Source: Candidatus Nitrospira neomarina
Lineage (GTDB): Bacteria; Nitrospirota; Nitrospiria; Nitrospirales; UBA8639
Reading direction: 5' to 3'
Assembly (NCBI RefSeq): GCF_032051675.1
Contig: NZ_CP116968.1
Location: 3,775,001 to 3,839,000, forward strand
Length of the DNA stretch: 64,000 bases
Shown: one piece after another, positions 15,286-25,253 of the stretch
Position numbering within the stretch: the first letter of the stretch is position 1
How the letters are laid out: each line of letters starts with the position of its first letter
Notes under the pieces: model-generated
The model's database searches: none
What the model was told of the DNA's origin: nothing
Seen by the model: the letters and a program-made list of their open reading frames with translations, nothing else
Made by a program: the position numbers and the translations under genes

Positions 15286-17049
15286 CTATTTTCTAGGTTC
15301 TAACTGTGCCGCCAGCAATGACTTGAAGGCGGGGTCATTCTCGACTAACCCCTTCAGCGTATCGTTGTGCAACATATACGCCCAGCTTTGCGGGCTTGAC
15401 CCTGGAGTTTTCTCAAACCAGTCACGGGCCTGCTGGAGGAGATCCAGCATCGCCTGATTGTCACGGGGAACGTGAAACGCCAGGCTATAGGCCATCGCAT
15501 AGGCTGCCGTAAATTTGTTGAGCGGATCATTCGTGAGCTCGAAGGCTTTCTGAGCCGCCTCAAAACCTCTCTGAATATCGGGATCGTCAAAGTGCCGATT
15601 CCAGGCCACTTTTCCGATTCGGGCCCAAGCCAACTCCAAAAGCACTTGTGCGCGAAGCTCTTCCTGTTCGGCTGGCACCTCAGTCAATAATTCCTGTGGA
15701 GCGGACAGGGCCGCCATTTGATCGTTCGTCCACCGGTAGGTCGAGGACAATCGAATCCGGTTGTTGAAATCACCGGGCTCCAGAGATGCCAATGCCTCCA
15801 TCACAGGGATCATTCGATAGAGATAATCGGCTGGCATCGGCTCAGACTTCCCGCCTATTTCCATTCCCAGGGATAAATCAAATCGATCGGTTTGGGATTG
15901 CACCGTCCAATACAGTTCGTTGAACCGTTGGGCCAGACGCTCATCACCCAATTGGAGGCCGTTCAAACGACCTCCATAATCAAGAAATCCTTGGTACAGT
16001 TGATCTGAAAAAACTTCCAGTGCGGGTTTGTGGGACGGGCCAATCAGCAAAACCCGGTTCAGCCTCATGACGGATTCCAGTCTGGTCGGTGCGGCTTGTG
16101 CCTGTTGGATGCCTGTTTCGATGGCCGCCAGGCTCTCCGGAAGACCAAACCATTCTGTTGAGTGCGGAACATAACCACCCGGGTCTACGACGAATGGAAT
16201 GGTGGTGCCACGGGGGCCATCGAGAACCAGATCCAGCACGGCACGATCCGTAGGAAAACCGAATTGTTTCAGATCTGAGAGTACGACCCACTTCACGTTG
16301 ACGGATTTTACGACTCGTTGGGCTTTTTTGTAGGGCACGGCCCAATCCTCGGCACCGGGAGCATTGGCGATGGGTGCCGTCAAGGCATTTGGATAGGATA
16401 CCTTGGTGGTGAGAAAGGCTGTAGGTGCGGCGACCACCCTGGATTCATCTGAAGAAGGAAATGAGGCATGGGGCAGGGTTCCCGATTCGACGGCCTCAAT
16501 GATAAATGGGGTTGTGGGTTCTTGAACGGCAATGGCCTGCATGACGAAAAACGATGGAGCCAATTGCTGATTAAGCGTCTCCGCAATAAAAAATCGTTCG
16601 AAATCCGAAAAATCGACCAGTTTTCCCGGACCCGGCCAGACATTATCTAATGCCCGGTCATTTTGTTGAATGGCTCGTTGGTGGGCCTCCTGCCGACGCT
16701 GGTCACACCATTCATAGATGGGGTTTGAGGGGTCGGGAAATTTCCCGTTTGAAAACAACTGCTGTTGAGCCATCTGATATATGCACACAAAATCCCGTTG
16801 GCCCGCCGCGACTTGATCCCCCTTTCCGACCGCATGGGCATATTCCCAAACGGTGGAGAGCAGGGCTTCCTCATTGATGGACGCCGGTTCGGTGGCCCAC
16901 ACATGAGTGGAGGCCAAAAGCACAGAGCCGCACAGGAGACCCACCCGTATAAGTGTAGGCCACATCCGGTGAGCAGGGGACCCGGGACGATGATCTGCCT
17001 CAGGTTTCAGGGTATTTGTCTTAATTGGCTGACGACGAACATTACTCAT
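15286..17049 (-). CDS. Large exported protein of unknown function
   Basis: This 587-aa protein starts at the ATG at 17049 (GAGGAGG upstream). A late signal anchor (LIRVGLLCGSVLLASTHVWA) follows a basic N terminus of about 30 residues. The rest is soluble, with helical repeat-like segments towards the C terminus (about 420-585: AQVLLELAWARIGKVAW, GFEAAQKAFELT, LLQQARDWFEKTPG) that resemble tetratricopeptide helices. No enzyme motif is recognised. A cupredoxin gene lies immediately upstream on the same strand. Confidence 0.75.
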   Translation of the reverse strand: MSNVRRQPIKTNTLKPEADHRPGSPAHRMWPTLIRVGLLCGSVLLASTHVWATEPASINEEALLSTVWEYAHAVGKGDQVAAGQRDFVCIYQMAQQQLFSNGKFPDPSNPIYEWCDQRRQEAHQRAIQQNDRALDNVWPGPGKLVDFSDFERFFIAETLNQQLAPSFFVMQAIAVQEPTTPFIIEAVESGTLPHASFPSSDESRVVAAPTAFLTTKVSYPNALTAPIANAPGAEDWAVPYKKAQRVVKSVNVKWVVLSDLKQFGFPTDRAVLDLVLDGPRGTTIPFVVDPGGYVPHSTEWFGLPESLAAIETGIQQAQAAPTRLESVMRLNRVLLIGPSHKPALEVFSDQLYQGFLDYGGRLNGLQLGDERLAQRFNELYWTVQSQTDRFDLSLGMEIGGKSEPMPADYLYRMIPVMEALASLEPGDFNNRIRLSSTYRWTNDQMAALSAPQELLTEVPAEQEELRAQVLLELAWARIGKVAWNRHFDDPDIQRGFEAAQKAFELTNDPLNKFTAAYAMAYSLAFHVPRDNQAMLDLLQQARDWFEKTPGSSPQSWAYMLHNDTLKGLVENDPAFKSLLAAQLEPRK

Positions 17050-17129
17050 GGAACCAAACTCCTCCTCAAACATGCTTGGTTAATGATTTTGTGTAGCAGA
17101 GAGGGAAATGTCCCTCATCATTCAGGTGG

Positions 17130-17612
17130 CTAATCTACCACACCCTCATTCTTATGCACCACGATGGTACCCTGCATCACATGGCCCGGTAAATCACAAA
17201 AATAGGGAAACGTACCGGGATGCGATGGGATAAACACAATGTCGGTTTGGCCTCGGGTGGGAAGCAAAACGCGGCTGAGACCTTCTTTGGAAAACTGTGG
17301 AGCACCACTTCCGCTGACGTTCAGGTGGATATCTGTCAGTAGGCCGATTGGCAGAAATGCATGCAGTTCCGAATCCAAGTTTTTGAGGACCAGCCGGGTT
17401 TTTTGCCCAACAGTGATTGATAGAGTGTTGGGGCTGAATTCCCGGGATTTAATATTGATGGTCACAACTGTTTCCTGGGGATCAGCAGCAGGAGCGAGAC
17501 TGACCGGCGTCGCTCCCAGTACTGTTGCCAAGTCTGGAGGTGCAAACACCGTAAAGCCCAGTATCAGAATACAGGCCTGAAAAAATCTGAACAAACGCAG
17601 AGGAACCATCAT
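17130..17612 (-). CDS. Cupredoxin (plastocyanin-like) protein
   Basis: From the ATG pair at 17612/17609 this is a protein of about 160 aa. It has a signal peptide and one cupredoxin domain. Type 1 copper ligands are visible: His in SELHAFLP, then Cys, His and Met in FCDLPGHVMQG. It is likely a periplasmic electron carrier or copper-binding protein. No ribosome site precedes the ATGs, but TATAAT lies only 9 nt upstream (17621-17626), which suggests a leaderless or near-leaderless mRNA. The frame extends upstream to 17699, but without signal-peptide character. Confidence 0.82.
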   Translation of the reverse strand: MMVPLRLFRFFQACILILGFTVFAPPDLATVLGATPVSLAPAADPQETVVTINIKSREFSPNTLSITVGQKTRLVLKNLDSELHAFLPIGLLTDIHLNVSGSGAPQFSKEGLSRVLLPTRGQTDIVFIPSHPGTFPYFCDLPGHVMQGTIVVHKNEGVVD

Positions 17613-17813
17613 AATTGAATCTATTATACCGGTTAGCGATTCTGGGGCGAAACGAGTAGGAGGAATTGTTCGGCAGTTCCATGCAAAAAGATGGCGCAAC
17701 CGTAAGTGAAAATATGTATAAATGGGAAAAGAACCTGGGGAGGAAAGAGAAAATCTTAAGATCGGGCCGAAACGACCGAAAAATATGAGAATACATCAGG
17801 AGAATGGTTCACG

Positions 17814-18002
17814 GTGCATCTCTTAGAATTATTTTTCGGTCATGATCCTCTTTCGATGGTCATAGCCCTTGTGTTGGTCCTGGGCGTGCTGGCGTATGGA
17901 TGGTTTGAGGTTCGTCGAACCGCACGTCTCCCTCATATCGGGATGGTCCTGATCAAAAACCGATTAAAGACGACCAGCAAAAGTCCGACTCCACGCCGAT
18001 AG
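17814..18002 (+). CDS. Small single-helix membrane protein
   Basis: This 62-aa protein starts at a GTG with AGGAG 10 nt upstream. Residues about 14-32 form one transmembrane helix (SMVIALVLVLGVLAYGWF), followed by a basic tail. It is divergent from the cupredoxin gene. No family is recognised. The real-gene call rests on the ribosome site and the clean helix. Confidence 0.45.
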   Translation: MHLLELFFGHDPLSMVIALVLVLGVLAYGWFEVRRTARLPHIGMVLIKNRLKTTSKSPTPRR

Positions 18003-18093
18003 TCAGTCTTCCCCCGTCCTCTCGTTTTCCGGCCCAAAGACGCAACCCCGACCATCCGTAGCTGTTGCGATTCCCCGGTATGCAGCCGTGATG

Positions 18094-18281
18094 AGAGTGT
18101 TGAATAATAAAGATTTTCAAGGGAAAATTTGCCCAGGATTAGATTTCTCATCAAAGGCTCCGGGTCGGTTCAAAAAAGTCCGTCCAGCAAGACCGCATCC
18201 GTTTTTACGCGCGGAGCGTACGCTTAGTACGTGAGCACGGGAAAATGGCAAGAACGCCGCTGGCGGCTTTTTTCAACAGAC
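18094..18281 (+). repeat. 188-bp MITE-like repeat, copy C
   Basis: It has the same ends and length as copies A and B. It is flanked by the 8-bp direct repeat CCGTGATG (18086-18093 and 18282-18289). Its internal ATG at 18245 opens MARTPLAAFFNRP, which runs out into unrelated flanking sequence. Confidence 0.9.
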
Positions 18282-18374
18282 CCGTGATGTATATCGGCCA
18301 TCCGGTCGAGGCACACACTTCTGCCATCTACCATCCTGCAAGGAATTTCAGCATCAGACAAGGAGGAACGCTGT

Positions 18375-18581
18375 CTAATAGGAGGCTGAAGAGGGAGAGA
18401 GTGTGGCGGTTGAAAGAGGGCGAGGGCCAAGGTTTCGCGTGAACGCCTGGCGAAGGCGGATTCCATGATCATGGCAGATCCCGTGGGATACCGGTTCATT
18501 GATTTCCCCAGACTCCCCAGGGTTCCTTCCAAGAATTCCGGCCTTGCCTTCCTGTCGACACCATGCACAAATCCGAATCAT
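18375..18581 (-). CDS. Small zinc-ribbon-like protein
   Basis: This 68-aa protein starts at the ATG at 18581, with AAAGGAG upstream. It begins MIRICAWCRQ and has SHGICHDH about 25 residues later, giving a C-x2-C...C-x2-H arrangement that suggests one bound metal. Short ICAWC...SHGIC proteins of this type occur in Nitrospira and related bacteria as hypothetical proteins. The function is unknown. Confidence 0.6.
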   Translation of the reverse strand: MIRICAWCRQEGKAGILGRNPGESGEINEPVSHGICHDHGIRLRQAFTRNLGPRPLSTATLSPSSASY

Positions 18582-18962
18582 GCGATCTCCTTTTCTTTTT
18601 TGAGGGCACACGGATACATACGCGTCCCCAATAACCATACGCTTCCCAGCATTAAGACTTCTGCCTTATAACAAAAGCAATTATTGAACCTAGAAAAATA
18701 ATATTCGTAATATATTGTATGTATTCATGTTTTTCAATTTTCAAGGCAATCAAAAAAATGGTTGTTGAGAAAATACCACACACAGTTGAATCGAAAGAGA
18801 TACGGTTCTGAGGGCGGCGTTTTAAAGCAAACCCTGATGTGGCATTTCTTGCCGAGGCTAGTAAAGGCTTTTGCGGGCACCGTTGAAATTTCAAAGGTCT
18901 CTGAAGTGATGCAATGATGTTTGTGGTTGCCCGACCCCGTCTAGGTCACGGATAATGAAGTC
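18582..18962. other. Intergenic, AT-rich
   Basis: A minus-strand frame at 18652-18894 includes a hydrophobic stretch (TTIFLIALKI and NIIFLGSIIAFVI) but lacks a ribosome site and resembles a decayed membrane-protein fragment at best. The promoter of selO should be in the last 100 bp. Nothing else is seen. Confidence 0.3.
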
Positions 18963-20432
18963 ATGGCCAAATTAGAACATCTCAATTTTCAGAACACCTA
19001 TGCGGACCTGCCTGATGTGTTTTATCAGCGGGTAAAACCCACGCCTTTTCCTAATCCCTCCCTTGTGAGTGTAAACCCGGCAGCCGTCGAATTACTCGAT
19101 ATTGATCCCACTGAATGGACCCGTCCGGAGTTTGCAGAATACTTCTGCGGGGCCAAACTGTTGCCGGGAGGCGATCCCATTGCCATGTTGTATTCGGGGC
19201 ATCAATTCGGCCATTACGTGCCCCAGCTCGGCGATGGGCGGGCTATCATGCTGGGGGAGGTGCAGAATCAAAACGGGGAGCGGTGGGAGTTGCAATTGAA
19301 GGGCGCTGGGCTCACGCGATTCTCACGTGACGGCGATGGCCGTGCAGTGATGCGTTCGACTATTCGTGAATATCTCTGTGGCGAAGCCATGCATGGATTG
19401 GGCATTCCCACAACCCGCAGTTTATGTATTGTGGCCGGAGAAGAAATTGTCTGGCGCGAAACGCCGGAACCGGGAGCCATGTTGCTACGGATGGCACCGA
19501 CCCATGTGCGGTTTGGAAGTTTTGAGGTGTTTTACTATCGTCGCCAACATGAATATCTGAAAACGCTGGCAGATTATGTCATCGAATATCATTTTCCGCA
19601 TTTGGTCGGAGCAGAGAATCCTTACGCCAGGCTGCTGCATGAGGTGGCGGTTCGCACCGGCCAACTCGTGGCTCAATGGCAAGCCGTGGGGTGGGCACAT
19701 GGTGTCCTGAATACCGATAACATGTCGATCCTGGGGTTGACGCTGGATTACGGTCCGTTCGGATTTATGGAACGCTACGATCCAACGTTCATCTGCAATC
19801 ATTCAGACCATCACGGCCGGTATTCCTTCCAGAACCAGCCCGACATCGGTTTTTGGAATATTCGTGCGCTGGCCAGAGCTTTGTCACCGTTAGTGGCCCA
19901 AGACGCCGTCAATGGCATTCCGGAAATCTATGAAAAAGCGATGGTGGCGAAGTATGCCGAATTGATGCGGGCGAAGCTTGGGCTGATCGAAGCACACGCG
20001 GGAGACGACAAGCTCGTGACCGATCTGTTGAACCTCCTGGACTCCAGCCGGGTGGATTACACCAACTTGTTCCGGGGATTGGGAGCCGTTCGTCAGGAGA
20101 GGTCGTCAGCGCCGGACGAATTACGGGACCAATTCCTTCATCGGGAAGCGTTTGACGATTGGACCGCACGATATCGGGAACGGCTACGGGCCGAAAAAAG
20201 CGATGATGGAGAGCGCCAAGTCAGAATGGATCAGGTGAACCCCAAGTACATCCTCCGGAATCATCTCGCGCAACAGGCCATTGTCCAAGCGGTTCAGCAG
20301 AAGGACTATTCCGAAGTTGATCGATTATTAAATCTGCTGGGTGACCCGTTTACTGACCGGCCCGGTATGGAATCCTATGCTGCACCTCCGCCTCCCGGCG
20401 AGCCACCAATTATCGTTTCGTGCTCTTCGTGA
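18963..20432 (+). CDS. selO: Protein adenylyltransferase SelO (YdiU/UPF0061)
   Basis: This 489-aa protein belongs to the SelO pseudokinase-fold family, which transfers AMP from ATP to protein hydroxyls in redox control. Family blocks in order: [123 protein letters not shown]. The C terminus is SCSS, where eukaryotic SelO has selenocysteine. Length is standard. The next gene (SDR) starts 73 bp downstream on the same strand. Confidence 0.97.
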   Translation: MAKLEHLNFQNTYADLPDVFYQRVKPTPFPNPSLVSVNPAAVELLDIDPTEWTRPEFAEYFCGAKLLPGGDPIAMLYSGHQFGHYVPQLGDGRAIMLGEVQNQNGERWELQLKGAGLTRFSRDGDGRAVMRSTIREYLCGEAMHGLGIPTTRSLCIVAGEEIVWRETPEPGAMLLRMAPTHVRFGSFEVFYYRRQHEYLKTLADYVIEYHFPHLVGAENPYARLLHEVAVRTGQLVAQWQAVGWAHGVLNTDNMSILGLTLDYGPFGFMERYDPTFICNHSDHHGRYSFQNQPDIGFWNIRALARALSPLVAQDAVNGIPEIYEKAMVAKYAELMRAKLGLIEAHAGDDKLVTDLLNLLDSSRVDYTNLFRGLGAVRQERSSAPDELRDQFLHREAFDDWTARYRERLRAEKSDDGERQVRMDQVNPKYILRNHLAQQAIVQAVQQKDYSEVDRLLNLLGDPFTDRPGMESYAAPPPPGEPPIIVSCSS

Positions 20433-20505
20433 ACAATTCAACAACAATGTAGGTAAAACCTGGTCGGGGATTTCCAATCATCCGTCATGGGAGGAGAGTG
20501 TCATC

Positions 20506-21294
20506 ATGAATCTGGAACTGAACGGTAAAACCGCCTTGGTGACGGCGTCCTCAGGAGGCATAGGACAAGAAATCGCGCGTGCTCTCGCCGCCGAGGGCGC
20601 TAAAGTCGTGATGAACGGTCGTACGCAGGCCAGCGTGGAACAAGCGATGGCGGAGGTCCGAGCCGATATTCCCCAAGCAGAGATGATCCCTCTTGTGGCA
20701 GACAACGGAACTGCCGCCGGGTGCAATCTCACCATCTCTCAAGTGCCCGAGGTGGATATTCTGGTCAACAATCTCGGCATCTACGAGGCTATCGGATTTT
20801 TCGAGGAAACGGATCAGGCATGGCAGGAGATGTTCGAAATCAATATCATGAGCAGCGTGCGTCTCGCCCGCCACTACCTCCATGGCATGCTTGAACGTGG
20901 TCACGGGCGTGTCGTCTTCATCTCAAGCGAATCGGGCGTCTCTCCGGCTCCCGAAATGGCGCATTACAGCGCAACCAAAACCATGCAATTAAGCATCGCG
21001 CGCTCATTGGCCGAACTCACCAAAGGGACGGAGGTCACAGTCAATTCAGTGCTCCCCGGACCTACCCGCACGGAAAGCGTGGAGAAGTTTATCCGGAACA
21101 TATTTCCTGATCTTCCGCCGGCGGAAGCCGGACGCCGGTTTATGTCAGAGAATCGACCGACCTCCCTTATCGGTCGGCTGATTGATCCAAAAGAAATAGG
21201 AGAGATCGTGGCGTTCGTCTGTAGCGCCCGCGCCTCGGTGATCAATGGGTCTTGTATCCGGGCCGAGGGCGGTCTTGTGCGTACGGTCTTTTGA
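20506..21294 (+). CDS. Short-chain dehydrogenase/reductase
   Basis: This 262-aa protein starts at the ATG at 20506 with GGGAGGAG upstream; the longer frame overlaps selO. Classical SDR motifs are present: TASSGGIG for cofactor binding (near 12), NNLGIYE, catalytic Ser in SSESG, and YSATK with Tyr and Lys. NGRTQASVE after the first beta-alpha-beta unit suggests an NADP preference. The C terminus contains [11 protein letters not shown] as in FabG-like oxidoreductases. The substrate cannot be assigned. Confidence 0.92.
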   Translation: MNLELNGKTALVTASSGGIGQEIARALAAEGAKVVMNGRTQASVEQAMAEVRADIPQAEMIPLVADNGTAAGCNLTISQVPEVDILVNNLGIYEAIGFFEETDQAWQEMFEINIMSSVRLARHYLHGMLERGHGRVVFISSESGVSPAPEMAHYSATKTMQLSIARSLAELTKGTEVTVNSVLPGPTRTESVEKFIRNIFPDLPPAEAGRRFMSENRPTSLIGRLIDPKEIGEIVAFVCSARASVINGSCIRAEGGLVRTVF

Positions 21295-21411
21295 TGGGAT
21301 AGGCCAAGCAGAAAGACTTCTTCGAAAAGAAACCTTCGGTGTAATCAGGAAAACAACAGAAGGAGCGATCCCTCTCTTGGTAATGAACGAGCTGAGAAGA
21401 TAGAGTAATTC

Positions 21412-22095
21412 ATGCGCATGATTCTTCTTTTTCTCCTGCTCATGATGATCGTGTTGGGACCCCAACTGTGGGTGTGGTGGGTCTTCCGCCAATATCGTCA
21501 ACACCGTGAGGATCTTGGAGGAACGGGTGGGGAATTGGCTCGTCATTTGCTCAATCGGTTTGGTCTGCAACAGGTGCGCGTGGAACCCACGCCGATGGGA
21601 GACCATTACAATCCCGAAACCAAAGTCGTTGGTCTGAATCCGCAGCATTACAACGGTAGATCCCTCACCGCGGCAGTGATCGCAGCGCATGAAGTCGGCC
21701 ATGCTTTGCAAGATCATGAGGGCTATACCCTCTTGAAAGATCGAACCCACCTGATTAAATTTGCGCAGAAAGCCGAAAAGGCCGGGTCCTATCTGATGTT
21801 GGGCATTCCTGTCCTGGCTGGAGTAACCAGGATCCCTGCCGTGGGTCTTGCCGTCTTAGTCGTGGCGATCGGAACCATGAGCGTGTCCGCCATGGTGCAT
21901 CTCATCACCTTACCAGTGGAATGGAATGCCAGCTTTCGGCGAGCCCTGCCGATCCTCAGAGAAGGCGGCTATCTGGCCCCTCCGGATTTGCATGGCGCCA
22001 AACGGATCCTCACCGCCGCCGCCCTCACCTATGTCGCCTCCTCACTCTTCAGCCTGGTGAACATGTGGCGATGGATTCGATTGGTCAGACGGTAA
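21412..22095 (+). CDS. Membrane zinc metallopeptidase, YugP/Zn_peptidase_2 family
   Basis: This 227-aa protein has an N-terminal membrane helix, then YNPETKVVGLNPQHYNGRSLTAAVIAAHEVGHALQ, which holds the HExxH zinc site (HEVGH). Two or three further helices are present (about 120-165 and 195-220). The order matches the YugP-like neutral zinc peptidase family of integral membrane proteases. No partner is apparent. Confidence 0.9.
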   Translation: MRMILLFLLLMMIVLGPQLWVWWVFRQYRQHREDLGGTGGELARHLLNRFGLQQVRVEPTPMGDHYNPETKVVGLNPQHYNGRSLTAAVIAAHEVGHALQDHEGYTLLKDRTHLIKFAQKAEKAGSYLMLGIPVLAGVTRIPAVGLAVLVVAIGTMSVSAMVHLITLPVEWNASFRRALPILREGGYLAPPDLHGAKRILTAAALTYVASSLFSLVNMWRWIRLVRR

Positions 22096-22509
22096 ATCTC
22101 CTTGGAGACGTTCTGCGGATACCCTTCGGAATGCAACAAGATAAATCCCTACCCCTCCTCTTAGATCCCCCATCCGGAATCAACAAACTCATCGACAGTC
22201 AGGAAGTGGGGCGAATCTATTAATTTTTGATTTGGAAACCAGATTACTGGGGAAATGGATAATACAATATCGTATGCTTCTTATGGCTGGTTTTAAGTTG
22301 ACGGAATTCAATTTTGACCTATGTGGCACCGATGAAATAGTAGATCCGATGCAATCCATAATCGCAGCCAAAATGGAAAAGACGGGAATTAGTCTGGTTA
22401 TTCGATGGCATTGATCGAGTGAGAGAAAAGAATAGCCTTCTACAAATAGTCCAACCTGTGTAACTTTCCGGGAAGTTCAACAACAGTATTGCTTGTAAGT
22501 GACGATCCT
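22096..22509. other. Intergenic region at the edge of an AT-richer patch
   Basis: A plus-strand frame overlapping the end of the peptidase gene (22067-22223) reads GMQQDKSLPLLLDPPSGI and could be a remnant, but it has no ribosome site. A second short frame (22277-22414) is equally unsupported. No Walker A motif belonging to the truncated KAP gene is found here. Confidence 0.3.
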
Positions 22510-24543
22510 ATGGAGGGCACCGCCATATTGAATACAGATAGGCCTGAAGATACCTCATTTGTTGGAGAAATCGATCAGACCAGGATTTCTCTGCCTCCAG
22601 AAGGAATGGAATCCATGGATCGCGACCTCTATTTCTCAGACAAGGATGACTATGTTCCTTCAATAGCCAGATTATTGAGAAAACTCGAGATTGATGAAAA
22701 AAGAATTGAAGCATTTGAGAAAATTTTCACTCCAATCTATGCCTCCCAGTTATCGAAGCTGTTTCCCACTCTAGATTGTGTAAACCTGTATTTGCGTGGT
22801 CTCAATCAAAGCCTCCCTTCTTTGAAGGAAGAGGTTTATCTTCCAGATTTCCTGATTCTGGAAACCTTCAGGACCTTTTATCCTAACGTATACAAAGATG
22901 TCTTTGTATATCCGTGGATGTACCTCCCAGCATGGGGTGAGGCGGCATTCTTTTCTTTTCCCTATGAATTTACCACCAGAGATGACAGAACTTACCTCCT
23001 CATCAAAGAGCACATCGAAATGCTATGTGACAACGAGGAGAACCCGGAGGTCCTGTGCCAACTTCTTCAAGTTGTATTCTTTGAAGTGAGAAAGGGATTT
23101 TTCAAAACGAATATTGGAGATGATGCCTCGGAGCGAGAGTATCTCCGTCAGAAACGACTGAGTCATCCGGACATTTTCTGGAAATACTTCACTCTCAGTG
23201 TTCCGGCCAGGGAAGCGCCAGAACAGGTTGTCGAATCCTTCATTAATTCTTGCCGTCGGCTTGGCCAAGACGAGTGTGGAGAGGATGGTGATTCCCATCT
23301 TTCAGGTGGGAGGAATAGGAAACAGCTAAGTGAGTTATGGCAAAAGAGTCCTATGTTTATGCCAAGAATGACCCGTGAAACTACGGTCGTACTTATAGAA
23401 TGCCTTTACCAGAATATGCATCTCTTCAGAAGAGAAGGAGCTGATATTTTTCATGACCCAGAATCCTTGGCCGCCATCCGCCTTCTGTTTGATCTTATAG
23501 ACAACAAGTTGCACTCAGATGAGATGGAAGTTGTGCTGAGTGACCTCGTCCAAAAAACTCCGTCCTTTGAGCTTGCCGTTCGAGTCGTGGATAATGTTCG
23601 AAGCAGAATGAGAGATTTATTCAATATCCCTAGGCAAGGCAATTTTTATGCACTGAGCTCACAATTGGATGAGAGGCTCACCGCACATTTCATTGAAGGA
23701 AGACGAAATATTTTCAATGAAGAAAAGAATTACGGGTACATGTTGGCTCAATGGGTCACTTACAAGCCGCAAAATAATTTGAAGGTCAATGCTTATGTCT
23801 TTGAGCTCGTCAAAGAAGATCCCACTGCCATAGAGAAAGTGCTCGGTGTGTACACGAACCACCATGAGGACAAAACCGGGATTCGGATTAGATGGGAGGA
23901 CCTTGCCAAAATTTATGATGTACATAAGCTGTACGAACTTGCAAGCCAATGCCTCGATTCTTCGTATTTTAACCGCGATGAAAGAACAGCCGTAGAACTA
24001 TTTATGAGTCAGTTTGAAGCGCGTACCGAAGCTGCGGCACTTGAAATGACCCAGCAAGCAAATAAACAGAAGTTCATGCACGCCAGCAGCCAAGGGATTC
24101 AGTTGTTCAGGGGAGGCCAATACGAATTGGCATTGGAAGAATTCAATCGGACTCTTGATATCACTGATTGGAACGATGAGGTTCATTTGGTCCGATTTGT
24201 ACAGTTGCAAAAATGGCATACCTTGCTCGAACTTGGACTGAAAAGTGAAGGGGAGGTTCGAACACAATTTCATTCGGGTGCTCAGAGGATTGCTTCAGAT
24301 GATGGCGAGATTCGAGATTTATTCAATGCGGCGTTCCCAAAAGGTGCCGCGCACGCAGTTCAAGAACTGTACTGCTGTATTTTTTATTATCTCCAATGGG
24401 AGGCTGCGTCAGCCGTTGAAAAAAGATCAGTAAAAAAAGACTTTGATGCTCATTTCAGCCTCGCGACTGCCAAAAGAACTTTCGGACGGACCGAGGAAAT
24501 AACGAAACGTTGCAGTGAGCTATTGGTGCTGTTAAGACAATGA
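22510..24543 (+). CDS. C-terminal part of a KAP-type P-loop NTPase, N-terminal ATPase missing
   Basis: The ATG at 22510 gives a protein of about 677 aa; a TTG at 22489 is also in frame. Residues about 60-150 match the segment that follows the ATPase core in KAP proteins: LFPTLDCVNLYLRGL, then LPDFLILETFRTFYPNVYKDVF. About 60 residues later comes FWKYFTLSVP, again as in KAP C-terminal regions. The Walker A and B motifs and membrane helices that should precede this are absent from the frame and from upstream DNA. Base composition is visibly AT-richer than the flanking genes, suggesting transfer. KAP proteins are often found in phage-defence contexts. It may be a decayed or rearranged gene. Confidence 0.6.
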   Translation: MEGTAILNTDRPEDTSFVGEIDQTRISLPPEGMESMDRDLYFSDKDDYVPSIARLLRKLEIDEKRIEAFEKIFTPIYASQLSKLFPTLDCVNLYLRGLNQSLPSLKEEVYLPDFLILETFRTFYPNVYKDVFVYPWMYLPAWGEAAFFSFPYEFTTRDDRTYLLIKEHIEMLCDNEENPEVLCQLLQVVFFEVRKGFFKTNIGDDASEREYLRQKRLSHPDIFWKYFTLSVPAREAPEQVVESFINSCRRLGQDECGEDGDSHLSGGRNRKQLSELWQKSPMFMPRMTRETTVVLIECLYQNMHLFRREGADIFHDPESLAAIRLLFDLIDNKLHSDEMEVVLSDLVQKTPSFELAVRVVDNVRSRMRDLFNIPRQGNFYALSSQLDERLTAHFIEGRRNIFNEEKNYGYMLAQWVTYKPQNNLKVNAYVFELVKEDPTAIEKVLGVYTNHHEDKTGIRIRWEDLAKIYDVHKLYELASQCLDSSYFNRDERTAVELFMSQFEARTEAAALEMTQQANKQKFMHASSQGIQLFRGGQYELALEEFNRTLDITDWNDEVHLVRFVQLQKWHTLLELGLKSEGEVRTQFHSGAQRIASDDGEIRDLFNAAFPKGAAHAVQELYCCIFYYLQWEAASAVEKRSVKKDFDAHFSLATAKRTFGRTEEITKRCSELLVLLRQ

Positions 24544-24650
24544 AGAGAGAAAAGTTGCCGAACAAATTCACTACTGAGTGTCGCCTGAATCCCTCCCAAT
24601 ATGGCTATCCCGTTTGATTGTAAATCGTTACGCTTGCCGTTCCCTCACGG

Positions 24651-24896
24651 CTATCCCAATCGAATAATATCCTCGATCCAAAGGGTTCTAGAGCTGTAAG
24701 GCCTATTGGAAAGTGCCTGGAAGAATTTGTGATCGGCCGTGATCACAGCACCATCAATCGTCTCGGCCAAAGCGAGGTAGAGACAATCGTACAAGCTTTG
24801 ATGAGTCGCAAGGGTCAGAGCATAGCCTGCGTGAAAGAGTCGTTCATCGGGATGGTATTGAAGCGGGAAATCAGCTGCGGCATCTAGCGAGTAGCG
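24651..24896 (-). pseudogene. PIN-domain (VapC-like) toxin, C-terminal fragment
   Basis: Minus-strand reading from just after an in-frame TGA (24897-24899) gives ALTLATHQSLYDCLYLALAE followed by VITADHKFFQAL and a normal stop. These are the third and fourth acidic motifs of VapC-type PIN RNases. The N-terminal half with the first Asp is missing, and no antitoxin is seen. It is non-functional. Confidence 0.7.
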
Positions 24897-25253
24897 TCAG
24901 AGCACATTATCCCAGACGAGGCATTGAATCTCGTGCACCTTCCGAAGGCCTCGATCATTTCCGTAAAAGGGAAAGGTAAAGCACTCAAGAAGATGTTATT
25001 TATGGGGAACATCCAGTTCCTGAATCATTTACTTTTTGGTAATTTTTATTTAATGGGATTTTTCAACTTATTTAACTTCTGCCATACTAAAGGCCTGAGA
25101 CATTAAAGTTTCATGGCTATTCGAATGAAATGGCAAAACATAGAGGATTTTAGCGACCCTATTACGAAGTGCTGGTGAATATGGTGGATGATGAGGAACA
25201 ATATAAACAGTCGACCCAATGCTCTTGGCGACATTCATTCGCCGGAGAAATCC
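24897..25253. other. Intergenic, AT-rich, no supported gene
   Basis: The stretch holds the PIN gene's lost 5' region (a short EIQCLVWDNVL frame runs into the TGA) and an AT-rich segment around 25015-25080. A 60-codon plus-strand frame at 24924-25106 has low-complexity hydrophobic content and no ribosome site. Confidence 0.3.

Noticed and set aside
18245-18442. Plus-strand ORF beginning MARTPLAAFFNRP
   Set aside because: It starts inside repeat copy C and runs into unrelated DNA without a conserved body; treated as a by-product of the insertion.
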